A DNA stretch of 64,000 nucleotides, from the NCBI GenBank assembly GCA_951804985.1, contig OX638135.1:12274051-12338050 (forward strand), written 5' to 3'. Under the pieces are notes generated by a model. That model did no database searches, had not been told where the DNA came from, and saw only the letters and a program-made list of their open reading frames with translations. Position 1 is the stretch's first letter. The number at the start of each line of letters is the position of its first letter. Of the stretch, positions 1-10,416 are shown piece after piece. Position numbers and translations under genes: made by a program. This DNA comes from Dryomyza anilis. Its lineage: Eukaryota > Arthropoda > Insecta > Diptera > Dryomyzidae.

Positions 1-953
1 ATCCAGGTAAACACCATTCTTGAACTTTAAGTTTTAACTTTGAAGTTTTAAAACTGCATTATAATATTAATTCGTGCGCTTACATATCCAAAATCTGTAA
101 GTTTAACCCCTACCAAACAAAAGTATGCCTTAAAAGACAATATTTCGCTTTTGCCGTATATCCTTGCAAACGCCATTATTTTTATAATGTTGAAATTCAT
201 AAGAATATATAACTTTTATTTTTGCTGTCGAAAATTTTGCACACAATTCACAATCTAGGAGGACATAAATCGAATTTTAAAGTTACAGACTTGAAATTTC
301 GTATAAAGAAGTTTTCTTGAAATAAAAGCTTCTCCACAAAAAATTGGAGTATTTAGACAAGCGCCACGTCATCTTCAACTGAAATAAAAATGACTTATTG
401 TTAAGAATTGAGGCATTAATGAATATTTAAATGTAACGAGTTGTGCACGGGTCCAGCTAGTTAATGAATATTTAAATGTAATTTTTCAAGGATATTCGAC
501 AAAAATGTAAAAACGGGTTTTAAGGAATACTTTTGCTCATTAGGCGTTAGATGCAAAATCAACTTAATATTTCTTAAATCTAAAATATATATAGAAGCCC
601 ACATATCCAGTGCTGTATCAATTTTTAAAATATGTATCCGGGTTCCTGAGATATGATTAAAAAAAAGCGAATTATTTGAATTTTTACGATTTTTATATTT
701 CGACTATTTTTTAATGTGTGTATTAAATGTGAGTATGTAGTAAAAATACATATTTAATCAATAATAGAGATTCCAAAGATATTTTTCACCACCTGTAGTC
801 ACCTAAAAATTGTTGCATAATAATTTTAAGTGCAAATCGTGTTAAATAAAAGATATGAATTTCACGAAAAATTATTTTTTAACTGCATTTTTGAAAAAAA
901 TATATATATATTTTTTTTACATTCATAAAATAAGTTAAACTTGCATAATATAT
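1..953. other. A+T-rich stretch without genes
   Basis: No coding region or RNA gene is recognisable. The one structured spot is a pair of perfect 20-bp direct repeats (417-436 and 462-481) flanking a 25-nt segment at 437-461. That segment ends in GTCCAGCTAGT followed by T, which resembles the CTRRT 3' end of Helitrons. Confidence 0.6.
437..461 (+). mobile_element. Possible Helitron 3'-terminal relic
   Basis: A 25-nt segment ends in CTAGT and is followed by T, as expected for a Helitron inserted between A and T. It lies between identical 20-bp copies of a TAATGAATATTTAAATGTAA sequence. No 5' TC end, no clear subterminal hairpin and no RepHel coding sequence are seen, so this is at most a relic of a 3' end. 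Chance similarity is possible. Confidence 0.25.
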
Positions 954-1387
954 TTATCCCTAGTAGAAATTTGCCCGATGCGCCATCGGGAAATTATCGG
1001 GTTTTCGTTGGGTAAGCCCTATTAGAGAAAATATGATCATTGCCTTTGCATGCCCTTATCATGCTTACCATAGCAGGGTTTACATTATCTAAACAGTCAA
1101 TGTTCCCGATCATAGCTACATTATTTGTTCCGCATAACGAAATTAGCATCAATGATCGATATTTAATGAGAGAAACCCTATTATGCTCGGGCTCTGACAA
1201 GGCAATTGTCGGGTAAATAATCAAATGGCTAATTGCCCGATCAGTACATGATCATGGCCTGAGGTCAGTACATGATTAGGACACTGCGTTACAAGGACAT
1301 TATGGGCCTCGTCATATCCCGACCATCTCAAATAATGACATGATCACTTCATAACCATGGCCCTACCAAAATTTCTACCAGGGATAA
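954..1387. mobile_element. MITE-like element with 19-bp terminal inverted repeats
   Basis: The left end (954-972) and right end (1369-1387) are inverted repeats that match at 18 of 19 positions. Reading the repeat from the TCCCTAGTAG side leaves TA on both outer edges, as for TA-targeting Tc1/mariner-like MITEs. The roughly 430-bp interior has no transposase frame. It contains several CCCGAT/ATCGGG blocks and a duplicated GTCAGTACATGAT motif (near 1239 and 1264). Superfamily assignment is inference. Confidence 0.7.
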
Positions 1388-3155
1388 GAGCCGCATCAAC
1401 ACAATTTTATTACTCGCTCTACCGTAACGGCGAAAAATCTCCGAAAAATGCTACCCGTACAAAACATTAAAATGTTCTCGCTGAAAATAATAGATCAATT
1501 ATAAAAAAAAATCGGCAGGACACCATCACATATGACTACATTTTTTAAAACTTTGAATAAAATAGGAGATATATTATTTGGTACACATTTGAAAAATAAT
1601 GTCAAATATCAAACAGAATTCGATTTGGTATTTTAAAAGCCATTTTTAAATCGCAAAATTTCGCAAATGCGCACATATGTGCAGACAATTTTAGTTGTTG
1701 TGAGAAGGGTTTTGAAAAGGGTTTACTAAATGTGATCTGAAAGGGGAACAATGCGGAACAACTTACTAATACCTATTTGAATTACAATTTAAATACGGTT
1801 GTAATACTCACATATTAAATATTGATTTCAGCCCAAACTAAATCATTTACATTAAAATACCTATACAATAAATTAAACTTATTTAATGGTTTAAAAAGTT
1901 TGCATTCCCAAAAATTGTAAAACACTACAACTTGTAAAGCATTGAGCTTGTGATATTTTTTCTGCTTAATGGGACATTATTCTACTAAATATGCGAAAAA
2001 ATATAGCAATTAAAAATACTTGTTCTTTTGCATTTTGTCCCCCTAGATATTACAAATATCACACTGTGCACTGTAATGAAAAAACACAAACTTTATGGTT
2101 TGTTTATCATTCTGTTTAATGGCTGAATCTGAGTCGATTTTGTGCTTGAAGGACCTTATCTCATTTTTATATGAAACATTTTTGCAAAAAAGAGTGATGG
2201 TTTTCTCAAGAGTTCACGCAGTATGTTAAAATTTGTAATTAGTAGGGTTAAAAAGCGAAAATATAAAGGTTATAGAGGATAGAGTTAGGAAAATGGTGTC
2301 AAAGTAAAATAATACTGCCTATTCGTGATAAACAATATTTCTGAAGTGAAAAATCTGTATCTTTTGAAATAATAAAACAATAATAATATTTATTCAAGAG
2401 TCCACGTGGTATGTCAATTCGTAGGGTTAAAATTCAGAAAAACGAGGGTTTTAGAAAAGCGTTGGGTCGATGGTGCCAAAGTAAAAAAAGGCGCCTGTTT
2501 ATCAACTAAACCTGTATCTTTTGAAATTAAAATATTTTCTGTACTGTCTTTAAACACCCTGACACTCTGACTTTAAACATCTGACCCCAAATTGTGAGGT
2601 ACCTAGAGCTGATAGAGCAAAACGGACATCATATTCGAGATCAAGGATGCCATGTTAGCCTAAAATCGTTATTAAATCCGAAAATAGTATATTTTATTGT
2701 ACTGTGTACTTATTTAGATATATTTAATCAAATTTAATGTTTTTTTTCCCATATTATTATTTTATTTTATATCTTCTTTTAAAAAAAACATGTTCAGAAA
2801 CTATACACAGATTGTCTTTATATTCGCCCATACATTCTATGAAATCTTTTCGTTTCAATGATACCAAACACTTATATAATTACTTTACATATTTGTGCAA
2901 TATTACATATTCATTAACATCATGTTTTATTAAAATTTCTATTTTTTAAAAATTTATTTTTATTTTGCACACCTGCAGACATGTTTTCAAAGCCCAACGT
3001 AAAAATTTTGATATGCAATTTTAAAGATAAATTAGTTCTAAATATTTTTAACCTAACTTATTTTTTGCTCTCCGAAGCGTATGTGCAGTTCAGCATTATT
3101 TCCAAAAATATTAATTTTTTAAAAGGACTTGTCATAAAACCGTTAAATCTACCCG
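1388..3155. other. A+T-rich region with a degenerate tandem pair
   Basis: No gene is recognisable. A degenerate direct repeat of about 186 bp lies at roughly 2207-2370 and 2393-2536. Both units begin with TCAAGAGT-CACG-GTATGT, share the phrase TAGGGTTAAAA and end near CTGTATCTTTTGAAAT. The short open frames at 2737-2949 and 2981-3328 have A+T-driven composition and no recognisable domain. Confidence 0.55.
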
Positions 3156-3299
3156 TTACTTACTTACTTACATATTTGGACATTACGACCCATGATGGGT
3201 CTCGACCGCAGCAATTATTAATTCTTCTGCATTGCGCGCGCTGGCGCCAGTTTTACACTCCAAGTGTTGCTAGGTTGTCTCGCACTTGGTCCTTCCACC

Positions 3300-4140
3300 G
3301 GAGATTCGGACGCCCTCTCCTACGTTGACAACCACTGGGTACAGAAGTGAGTACCTTTTTTACTGGAGCGCTTTCACACATACGCTCGAGATGTCCAAGC
3401 CAGCATAAGTGCTAGATCTTAATGCGCCTGACTATGTCAATGTCGGCGTAGAGCTCATACAGCTCGTTGTTCCATCTATTCTGTACTCGTTTTCAACGCA
3501 TATCGAGCCATAGATTTTCCAAAGAATCTTTCTCTCGATCGCTCCTAAAGCTCGCTCATCGGTGTTGGCAAGCTTCCATGTATCAGCGCCATAGAGGAGG
3601 ACTGGCATGATGACTCACTTATAGAGCGTAATTTTTGTCCGTTGAGAGAGGGCTCTGCTCCTCAATTGCCTACTGATCCAAAAGTAACACCTGTTGACAA
3701 GAGTTATTCTTTGGCTAATCTGGCTGACATTGTTTTCCTTGTTGATGACGGTACCTTGGTAGACGAAGTCCTTCAACACTTCGAAGTTGTGGTTGTCAAT
3801 AGTGACGTATTGTCCAAGACGCCGGGACTCTTTGTTTGTTGACACTAGGTACTTAGACTTGTCCTCATTCACCGTAAGACCCATTCGACGCGATCCCCTC
3901 TCTAAACTGGAGAATACTGCACTAACTGCTCGTACGCACTGCCCAATGATGTCGATATCATCAGTGTACTAGAACAGCATGGAGCTCTTGTTGAAGATAA
4001 TGCCATTGTTATGGAGTTGTAAAGCTCTTACAATTTTCTCCATTATTAGGTTGAAGAAGTCACATGATAGGGAATCGCCTTGATTGAATCCTCGTTCGGT
4101 ATTAAACGTATCGGAGAGTTTGTTCCCAGCTTTTTAGCCT
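3300..4140 (-). pseudogene. RTE-like reverse transcriptase remnant
   Basis: In the minus frames one reads QGDSLSCDFFN, then YTDDIDIIG (about 3950-3975), which is the RT catalytic YxDD box. Next comes GLTVNEDKSKYLVS (start of the frame at 3615-3884), then the thumb with SRALSQRTK, LLYGADTW and ALGAIERKILW. A stop codon immediately precedes the YTDD box and frames change several times. The N-terminal palm motifs between the linker (ending 4153) and QGDSLSC are missing, which indicates an internal deletion. The order and spacing of motifs otherwise match RTE-type LINEs. Confidence 0.75.
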
Positions 4141-4152
4141 GTTGATCGCTGT

Positions 4153-4931
4153 TCAGACCTTATCACGGTCAGGCGGCGGTATGTTAACGCCGTCGTCGGC
4201 AACTGGGGTTGTCAAGCTGTCTTCTCTATCGGTGGAGTAGTTGTCATCATCGCCTGCTACAAGATCGGAGAAGTGCTCTCTCCATAATCTCAGTGTACCC
4301 TGGACATCTGTTACTAGATTCCCGTCATCGTCCTGACAGGAAGAGGGTCCGGTCTTTAAACCTCCGGTCAGGCGTCTTATCTTCTGAAAACATTTTCGAG
4401 CCTCGTTCTTGTCGCCATGCACCTCAATATCTTCGCACCCTCGTCTTTCTAATTCTTTTTTCTTGCACCTGAAAAGATGTTTCTCTTCCCTCCTCTTCTC
4501 TTTGTATCGCTCTTTCGCGGCTCGCGTAACTACCGACTGTAGGCTAGCTCTATATGCAGCGTCTTTCTCTGCAGTGGCTGCGCGACACTCTTCATAGTAC
4601 CACTTGTTCCGTTGTGGTGTTGGAATCCAAGCACCTCTTTGGCAGCCGTACGCATTGAGCGGGAGATGTGTGTCCACTGCGCACATACATCATCGAGAGG
4701 GGGAGTGATTTGGGAAAGCAGGTGTGAGAGTAGAGTGGCATAGGCTTGTTCGGATTGTTGTGTGTGAAGCTTACTGACGTCTAGCTTTCTTTGCGTGCTT
4801 TTCAGTGCATTTTTCGCAGCGCATAAGCGTGTGCGAACCTTGGCTGCTACAATGAAATAATCCGAGTCGATGTTGGCATTTCGGATCAAGCGTACATCCA
4901 TCACACTAGAAGCGTGCCTTCCGTCAATCAC
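4153..4931 (-). pseudogene. RTE-like endonuclease end and EN-RT linker
   Basis: Two overlapping minus frames (4530-4931 and 4153-4686) form one interrupted coding stretch. The upstream part reads VIDGRHASSVMDVR and NIDSDYFIVAAK, the closing segment of an AP-type endonuclease domain. A frameshift near 4600 leads into a basic linker (KERYKEKRREEKHLF) and then VTDVQGTLRLWREHFSDL, the usual approach to the RT domain. The basic segment probably binds nucleic acid. The element continues in broken form downstream. Confidence 0.75.
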
Positions 4932-5000
4932 AACATGATCATGCTTTTTTCTGATCCTCTGTAAGACAACGCGCGCTTTTAAAATGACACGTTCTTGGAT

Positions 5001-5601
5001 AATTCCTAGGTGTTATCAGACATCCAAGGCCGATGGCCACGAGGGGGTTGACCTACGGCAGCATCACCAGCGTTGCGAAAGATTGATCGTTTCCCAATGC
5101 TGTGTAACAGTTATTCGTCATTTTGATAAATAATTAAATATTTTTCTCAACAATCAGCATTTCATTTTAATTTAATTTTTTACTTAATTACAAATCCTAA
5201 TCGCTATGGTTATTAGATCATAAAAATAACCATATAATTACAAATGTGGCATTTTTACCTTTCATTTGAGTACCTATATGATCAACAGGTACCACAGATC
5301 CGAGCGCATCCTATATTTTTTTTTTGTTTTTTAAGCAAATAAAACGGTTGATTTAAGGAAAAAAAGTTGCTTTAAAGAAGTACAGTTGTATAAAATATAA
5401 AGTACAGAAAATATAAAAAAGGGCGCAAAATAAATTTTTGGGGCGCATTTTAGAAAAAATTGGAAAAAGGCGCAAAAAAAATCAATCGCCCACCCCAAAT
5501 CATACTTCTGGATCCACCCCTGGCTTTGCCTAATATGAATACCTCAATGAACGCAATTCATGATTTGATTTTTTCCATATATATTATGAACGATGTCGCA
5601 A
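5001..5601. other. Spacer between two LINE pieces
   Basis: About 600 bp separate the two parts of the LINE endonuclease. 5001-5110 is relatively G+C-rich, with no domain recognised on either strand. The rest is A+T-rich. This may be an insertion into the LINE or a junction of two separate fragments. Confidence 0.5.
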
Positions 5602-5847
5602 TTAACGGCGTTCATTCCATTTATGAACAAAATTTTTTTTGTTCAGCGATGTGGTAAATTTGATTTTCGGTACAACCTGTCGGCGACAACCAGGTAACCT
5701 TGTGACACGTTTTATGTTCGAAAATGGTACCGCCGACGAAAGGTTATTTGCATTGCAGAAATCAACGAACCTATCACCGTTATCGTTTCGATCACCGAGA
5801 ATAAGCAGCGAGTTGTTCTTTCCAATTTTTGCGTTCAGGTCACCCAT
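5602..5847 (-). pseudogene. AP-type endonuclease fragment of an RTE-like LINE
   Basis: The minus frame starts GDLNAKIG, the metal-binding GDxNAxxG motif of exonuclease-endonuclease-phosphatase domains in LINEs, followed by [14 protein letters not shown]. Its distal part lines up roughly with the region just before the closing endonuclease segment at 4931. The two pieces may come from one interrupted element or from two copies. It is too short to be functional. Confidence 0.65.
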
Positions 5848-5854
5848 GCTCAGC

Positions 5855-6100
5855 TCACTATAAAAATTTATGGTTACAAGACAATATAGTGATGTAAAGG
5901 CATTAATTGTTTGTTTTTAAAGAACCTATCGATTGGCATCATTATTAATTTTTATTATATGCAAGAAAAATATTTGGTAAATTTTTTAAATAATATGAAA
6001 TAATTTTTTAAAAAAAAATGCCAATCGATAGGTGCATTAAAAACAACCAGTAAATTCCTCAACACTACTATTTTATCTTGTACCAGTAAAAAGTTATGAC
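5855..6100. mobile_element. Small foldback/MITE-like inverted repeat
   Basis: The inner arms, 5912-5939 and 6018-6045, pair at 26 of 28 positions and include CCTATCGATTGGCAT. Outward pairing continues with indels (GGTTACAAGACAATATAG against GGTACAAGATAAAATAG) to about 5855 and 6100. Arms are therefore near 85-90 bp around an A+T-rich loop. There is no coding capacity. Target duplications were not resolved. Confidence 0.6.
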
Positions 6101-6332
6101 TAAAAAACGAAAATATGAAATTAAAACTATTTATTTACATTAAAAAAAACTGGCCAAAAATAGCCAACATTACAAAAATCAATCGAAAATATTTCCTTTT
6201 TTGACAGGAAATAGTCACACAAAACCCGTATTTATAATTCAGCAAGTTGTCTAAATCAAAAGAAATTTTATATACGTTCTGCTAATTGATGAATAAACCA
6301 AAATAACAAAAATTGAGAAAAATTAATAATTT

Positions 6333-6417
6333 ATAAGCACTTCAAACGTTTATAAAGCAATGTAAATACATTAATTTGTTGTATTTACATTGCTTTATAA
6401 ACGTTTGAAGTGCTTAT
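6333..6417. repeat. Perfect 37-bp inverted repeat with 11-nt spacer
   Basis: 6333-6369 is the exact reverse complement of 6381-6417, separated by ATTAATTTGTT. The symmetry stops abruptly at both ends and no target duplication is evident. A transcript would form an 85-nt hairpin with no mismatch. The perfect pairing suggests recent origin by a template-switch (snapback) event; a microRNA-type precursor is less likely because pairing is complete. Confidence 0.9.
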
Positions 6418-6909
6418 AGACACGGTGATGTGAAATGTTGTCCTAAAACTAAAAAAAGAAAATTAATAATATTTTTACGTGCATACAAAAAAATATCTTG
6501 TTTGGTGCAAACAACAATGTAACACACATACTTCAAGTGTTTGACATATTATTTGCAACAACCAATTTAAATAATTTGTAACAAATGCTTAAATTATTAA
6601 TCGAAAACATCTATAATATTTGTACCAAGCTACATAAATTTTGTTTTATTTTGCTGGAAACACTCTTATACAAAAGTTTTTCTCATATATACTTCTATTA
6701 GTTACAAACTGAATCCACATTCCACACAGACACATGCATGCATTGAACATATTTTGTTGTTACTCATTTAGCCATGGAGTGAAATTTATAATTAAAAAAA
6801 ATTATAATTAAAAAACTTAAATAAAATCGAATACAAATATTAAACGAATTTTCTGACTAACTACTTCAAACTCCATGATCTCCAATTAGTATTACAAAAA
6901 TCTCTAAAA
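6418..6909. other. A+T-rich stretch without genes
   Basis: No coding region, RNA gene or repeat of note was seen. Confidence 0.5.
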
Positions 6910-7130
6910 CATTTTTCTATGCGACGCTACCTCTCGTCAGTAAATGGCAAACCTACGAGAGTAAAACATTGCCTATGAAAAGCTCTCACTCGCCGTTCGG
7001 ATTCGGCAATAAACTGTAGGTCCCACCAATTTGAGTACAGATATAACACGCACAGCTCAAATGGTTAGAGAGCTCCGCCGAAGTTCTATACAAGACTGTA
7101 GCGCCAAACTATTATTATTTTTTTTTTTTT
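6910..7130 (+). mobile_element. 5'-truncated SINE copy
   Basis: Matches the body of the full SINE at 54872-55192 in the opposite orientation. Shared phrases are CGCTACCTCTCG-CAGTAAATGGC, CCGTTCGGATTCGGCAATAAA and GACTGTAG-GCCAAACTATTATT. The tRNA-like head is missing. The tail is ATT-rich and followed by poly-T. Mobilisation would depend on a partner LINE. Confidence 0.75.
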
Positions 7131-7144
7131 ACATTGACAATATT

Positions 7145-7871
7145 TTTTTATACCCTACACTAAGAGTGAAAGGGTATATTCAGTTTGGTACGCCGTTTGT
7201 AACACCCAGAAGAAAGCATCTCCGGTATGGAAAAGTATATATATTCTTGATCAGCATGACCTCCTGAGTCGATTTAGCGATGTCCGTCTGTCCGTCTGTC
7301 TGTCCGTCTGTCTGTCTGTCCGTCTGTCTGTCTGTCTGTTGAAATCCCTAAGACTTTTAAAATTGAAGAGCTAGATAAATGAAACTTATAACTTAGATTA
7401 CTAATATACCTACGCTGTATGTGCGAAGATCGGTCCATGGTGACCTATGATCCGACCACTTATGTTCAAATACCACATATAAAATGTACATATAAAGATC
7501 AATTTTTATGTATACGTGCTTAGGATAACTTTGTTGGTCAAATATATATTGACATCATGCTCAAATACATGATAATAATGTTTTCCGGCGAAAAGACTTG
7601 TGGTTCACAAAAAAAAAAATCGAAATTCGGTACACCTACCCATTTGTAAATATGGGTATCAAATGAATGGAAATTCTTCAGCGATTGAATGTTTGTAGTT
7701 ATTTTCAGGATTCGTATACCCTGGTGACCTATATATCACTTTGAATGGTAACCACACATATGTGTAGGGTATTTATAGTCGGCTTAGACCGACTATAATT
7801 TTGATAATCCTAACTATCATAATTACACCTACTTTAAAATTTCCCATGTGATCTAACCTTCCCAACTGGTT
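7145..7871 (+). mobile_element. 0.75 kb dispersed repeat, copy A (complete)
   Basis: Starts at TTTTTATACCCTACAC and ends at CCTTCCCAACTGGTT, termini shared by the other copies in the window. Order: G-rich TATACCC end, a GCATCTCCGGTATGG and TTCTTGATCAGCATGACC block, the GTCCGTCTGT minisatellite (7280-7340), a middle block with TCAAATGAATGGAAATTCTTCAGCG, the 20-bp dyad TAGTCGGCTTAGACCGACTA, and the tail. There is no coding frame, so it is non-autonomous. Its superfamily is not resolved: there are no clear terminal inverted repeats and no constant target duplication. Confidence 0.8.
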
Positions 7872-7878
7872 ATATTAT

Positions 7879-8120
7879 AGGATTTGTGCTAGTTCGACTG
7901 AATTGATGACTATACTATATTTTACGGGTTTTGATTCGATCACCATTCGGTAACCGGTAATTATTAAAGTGCATAATAAATCAATTATCATATGTCTGTT
8001 TAATGTCTTCCAATTTAGTTCAATTTAGGTTGCTCGAAATTTGCTAAATTGAAAAGTATACGATGCATTGCCGGCAAAATTTAGTTTAGTCAGCAATTTA
8101 GTCGAACTCGCACAAACCCT
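7879..8120. mobile_element. 242-bp MITE with 37-bp terminal inverted repeats
   Basis: Left end 7879-7915 and right end 8084-8120 pair at 32 of 37 positions (AGGATTTGTGCTAGTTCGAC against AGGGTTTGTGCGAGTTCGAC). Flanks are TTAT on the left and TAATAA on the right, so a TA-type target is possible. The interior is A+T-rich with no frame. It lies 8 bp from the end of copy A of the 0.75 kb repeat. Confidence 0.75.
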
Positions 8121-8430
8121 TAATAATTATTAAAATTTTTTCCTTATTTGCCAATAAGAAATAAAAAACAAAGCAGTTGATATTTACTTAAATTTGACAA
8201 TTTTTCATTATTTTTCAAAATTGTATGTTAATACGCACAATTTTACATTAATAAGTACAAAACATAAATGTATTTAAATTCAATTACCTTATAGAACTTT
8301 TGGATTTATCAAAATTTAACTAAAAACAACAAAGTTATGATCGATTTAATCATTGTCCTTTATATAATAAAATGTTCTAACCGTGTCAATCCCACACTAT
8401 ATTTACCAAATCAAGTCAATTATTGTAACG
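8121..8430. other. A+T-rich stretch without genes
   Basis: Nothing recognisable on either strand. Confidence 0.5.
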
Positions 8431-8961
8431 AACTACATGGGGGTCAAAGGCTGTGGTAACCTCAGCGGCGGTCCAGAGCTAGTTCGACAAATAATTTATT
8501 TTTGTCAGGGGTACCTTTTAAGTTGAACTCTATCGTAGCCCAATATACTCAGTGAAAACTCACACGCTTTCAATTTCAATACTTGGGTATTTAATGTATC
8601 GTCTAGTTCTTAAAATTAACAATGTAGTAAATGAATATGACAACTATAAGAATGAATGCTGCAACTAGTTCGTGCGGTCGGCAATTCGGGTGTCTTCGGC
8701 TTTTCGCTACTTGTTGTATAGCCGCGTGCTTCTTGCTGATTTGGCGCGCGACTGACGCTCTCGCGGGTGCTCCACCGGCACTCGTTGGTTTTTCCCTCTA
8801 CATAGAAGAAGTAAGTATCACGAGGCATCGGTGCTTTTGACTTGGCGCACGTATTTCGAGTCGCCTCTTAAAAATCTCTCCGCTTCTCCACCGGCGTCAT
8901 GTGAGAACTTTCTCACTGCTGCCTAGGTACTTATTCGCCTGCGCTTAATGATACTTCTTTA
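8431..8961. other. G+C-rich island cut by the gypsy-1 insertion (left half)
   Basis: Composition rises sharply over 8640-8900, with many CpG dinucleotides. Conceptual removal of gypsy-1 (8966-29254 plus one CCAC) joins this to the similar block at 29259-29640, giving an original island of roughly 0.9 kb. It could be a host promoter/exon region or the LTR of an older element; neither is proven. A TCAGT initiator-like motif lies at about 8549. Confidence 0.5.
8631..8840 (+). CDS. Possible first coding exon of a secreted protein
   Basis: A 69-codon frame with ATG at 8631. A polar N-terminus is followed by the hydrophobic run LFATCCIAACFLLIW (residues 25-39) and then ATDALAG, a plausible signal-peptidase region. 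After SLYIEE the DNA reads GAAGTAAGTATC, a strong 5' splice-donor match near 8811, so coding might leave the exon there and the residues after it would be intronic. No downstream exon was found; gypsy-1 lies only 150 bp further on. A fortuitous frame in a G+C-rich repeat is the main alternative. Confidence 0.25.
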   Translation: MNMTTIRMNAATSSCGRQFGCLRLFATCCIAACFLLIWRATDALAGAPPALVGFSLYIEEVSITRHRCF

Positions 8962-8965
8962 CCAC
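8962..8965. repeat. Target-site duplication of gypsy-1 (CCAC)
   Basis: CCAC lies directly outside the LTR at 8966 and is repeated at 29255-29258 outside the other LTR. Four-base duplications are usual for Ty3/gypsy integrases. Confidence 0.85.
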
Positions 8966-9626
8966 TGTTGTATATTCTAGATGGTTGAATAATTTCCTTT
9001 ATACTTATTTATTATGAACACTTTTTATTTTTAGAAAAAACACTTTTATTATGTGCACTACCTCCACTTGAGGTTGGTTAAACTACAATCTTTTAAATTG
9101 CAACGAAAGGTATTAACAATACTTTCGTTGCAAGCTTTTCTTAAATTCTATTCTCACTATGTTCTAGTGAGTTTTCACTTTCACTCAATTTTGGTGTACG
9201 TGACTTTTGAAGAAAGTCCAACTTGCAGTTTTTGGCTGACACCAATTGCGAAATATCAGAATTTTTGGCAATCGCTGCTTCACTTATTTTAACATAGACC
9301 CAAAACTATGCAATGGAAATTTGTATTGCAAGCCTCTTGAAAGAGGTGTGGTCTAAGTAAAGCTTTAGCGCTTCGCCAAATTATTGCCAGCTTCTGTTAA
9401 CTGTGCAACCTAACCTGAAAGAGGTGTGTTCTATGCAAAGCTTAGCGCTTTGCCAAATTATTATCATTGTTGCCAACGTGAAGCGTTGGGACAATGTTAT
9501 GAACATGTTGCTGTACAACATGATATAAAAACATGATACGCTCAACATATATACAGAAACATCCAAAACTGAATGAATAGTGAAGAACCATAAAGAAAAG
9601 AAAAATGTATGCGCTAATTCACAACA
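8966..9626 (-). repeat. gypsy-1 3' LTR
   Basis: Begins TGTTGT and ends ACAACA on either strand, a 6-bp terminal inverted repeat. Matches the 5' LTR along its length. Carries an internal dyad (9098-9109 with 9122-9133, arms TTGCAACGAAAG) and a repeated AGAGGTGTG motif. Confidence 0.9.
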
Positions 9627-9639
9627 TTCCTCCCCCCTT
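9627..9639 (-). promoter_or_regulatory. gypsy-1 polypurine tract
   Basis: On the minus strand AAGGGGGGAGGAA abuts the TG of the 3' LTR. This is the expected position of the primer for plus-strand DNA synthesis. Confidence 0.85.
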
Positions 9640-9870
9640 ATGGAAAAAAATTATTATTAATATTAGGATTAATGATAATTTTTTACAAAATGTCTAAAAT
9701 ATATTGTTGAATATATAGAAATGTTGTTTTCTTAGAGTTAATATTAAGATTAATAATGATAATATGTTTTTAATATGGTGATAATAAATATAATATGTTA
9801 TTTTATCTTAAGTTATCTATAAAAATTTGTTTGAATAATTAAATGGGTTTCAATAATAATAATTATAATA

Positions 9871-9933
<63 letters not shown>

Positions 9934-10123
9934 ATTTTATTTTTTTATTTTTTATTTTTTTTTTTAGATTTCTTCTTTCTTATATATATATTTTTTCTTC
10001 TTTTTTTTATATATTGTTATTATTCGTTTTTTTTTTTTTTAATATCTCTTGTTTTATACTTGTGTAATATTTGTTCATACTTATAATGAGAATATAACCG
10101 ATTTCATATTTGTAATTGGATGA

Positions 10124-10179
<56 letters not shown>

Positions 10180-10416
10180 GATAAACTTGTTCAATTTATT
10201 TTACTTATACGTGTTTTGCATGTGTATTGAGTGTGTGCTTGTTGGTATTTTAAAATGAATATATTGAATTTATATTTGGGTTAAAGAGGTGTAAATAATT
10301 ACATGAGTGACATTTGTATGCCCTACTGTTGGACCAGATTTCTCCTCTTGCTCTTCTGTTTGTTGGGTCGGATTTGCCTTGTTCATCGGGCAGCACGCCC
10401 GGGGCAGCCTATTTTA

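Larger units (their letters stand above)
3156..5000 (-). mobile_element. RTE-like non-LTR retrotransposon, broken
   Basis: Minus-strand LINE remnant. Read 5' to 3' on that strand it holds the end of the endonuclease, a lysine/arginine-rich linker, part of the reverse transcriptase palm, and the thumb/C-terminal region. It ends at 3156-3171 in four units of GTAA; short tandem-repeat tails are typical of RTE-type LINEs. Several stops, frameshifts and a large loss in the N-terminal part of the RT make it non-functional. The protein resembles the endonuclease-RT polyproteins often mislabelled craniofacial development protein 2 in insect genomes; that is family knowledge, not a search result. Confidence 0.75.

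Noticed and set aside
6333..6417. microRNA precursor
   Set aside because: The stem is perfectly paired over 37 bp with abrupt ends; animal pre-miRNAs usually have mismatches and bulges. It is kept only as a hairpin repeat.
7280..7340. Independent microsatellite locus
   Set aside because: The GTCCGTCTGT run occurs at the same place in most copies of the 0.75 kb repeat, so it is an internal part of that element.
9843..10067. Open frame of alternating Tyr-Ile residues
   Set aside because: It is the translation of a (TA)n array and poly-T tracts, with no protein-like composition.
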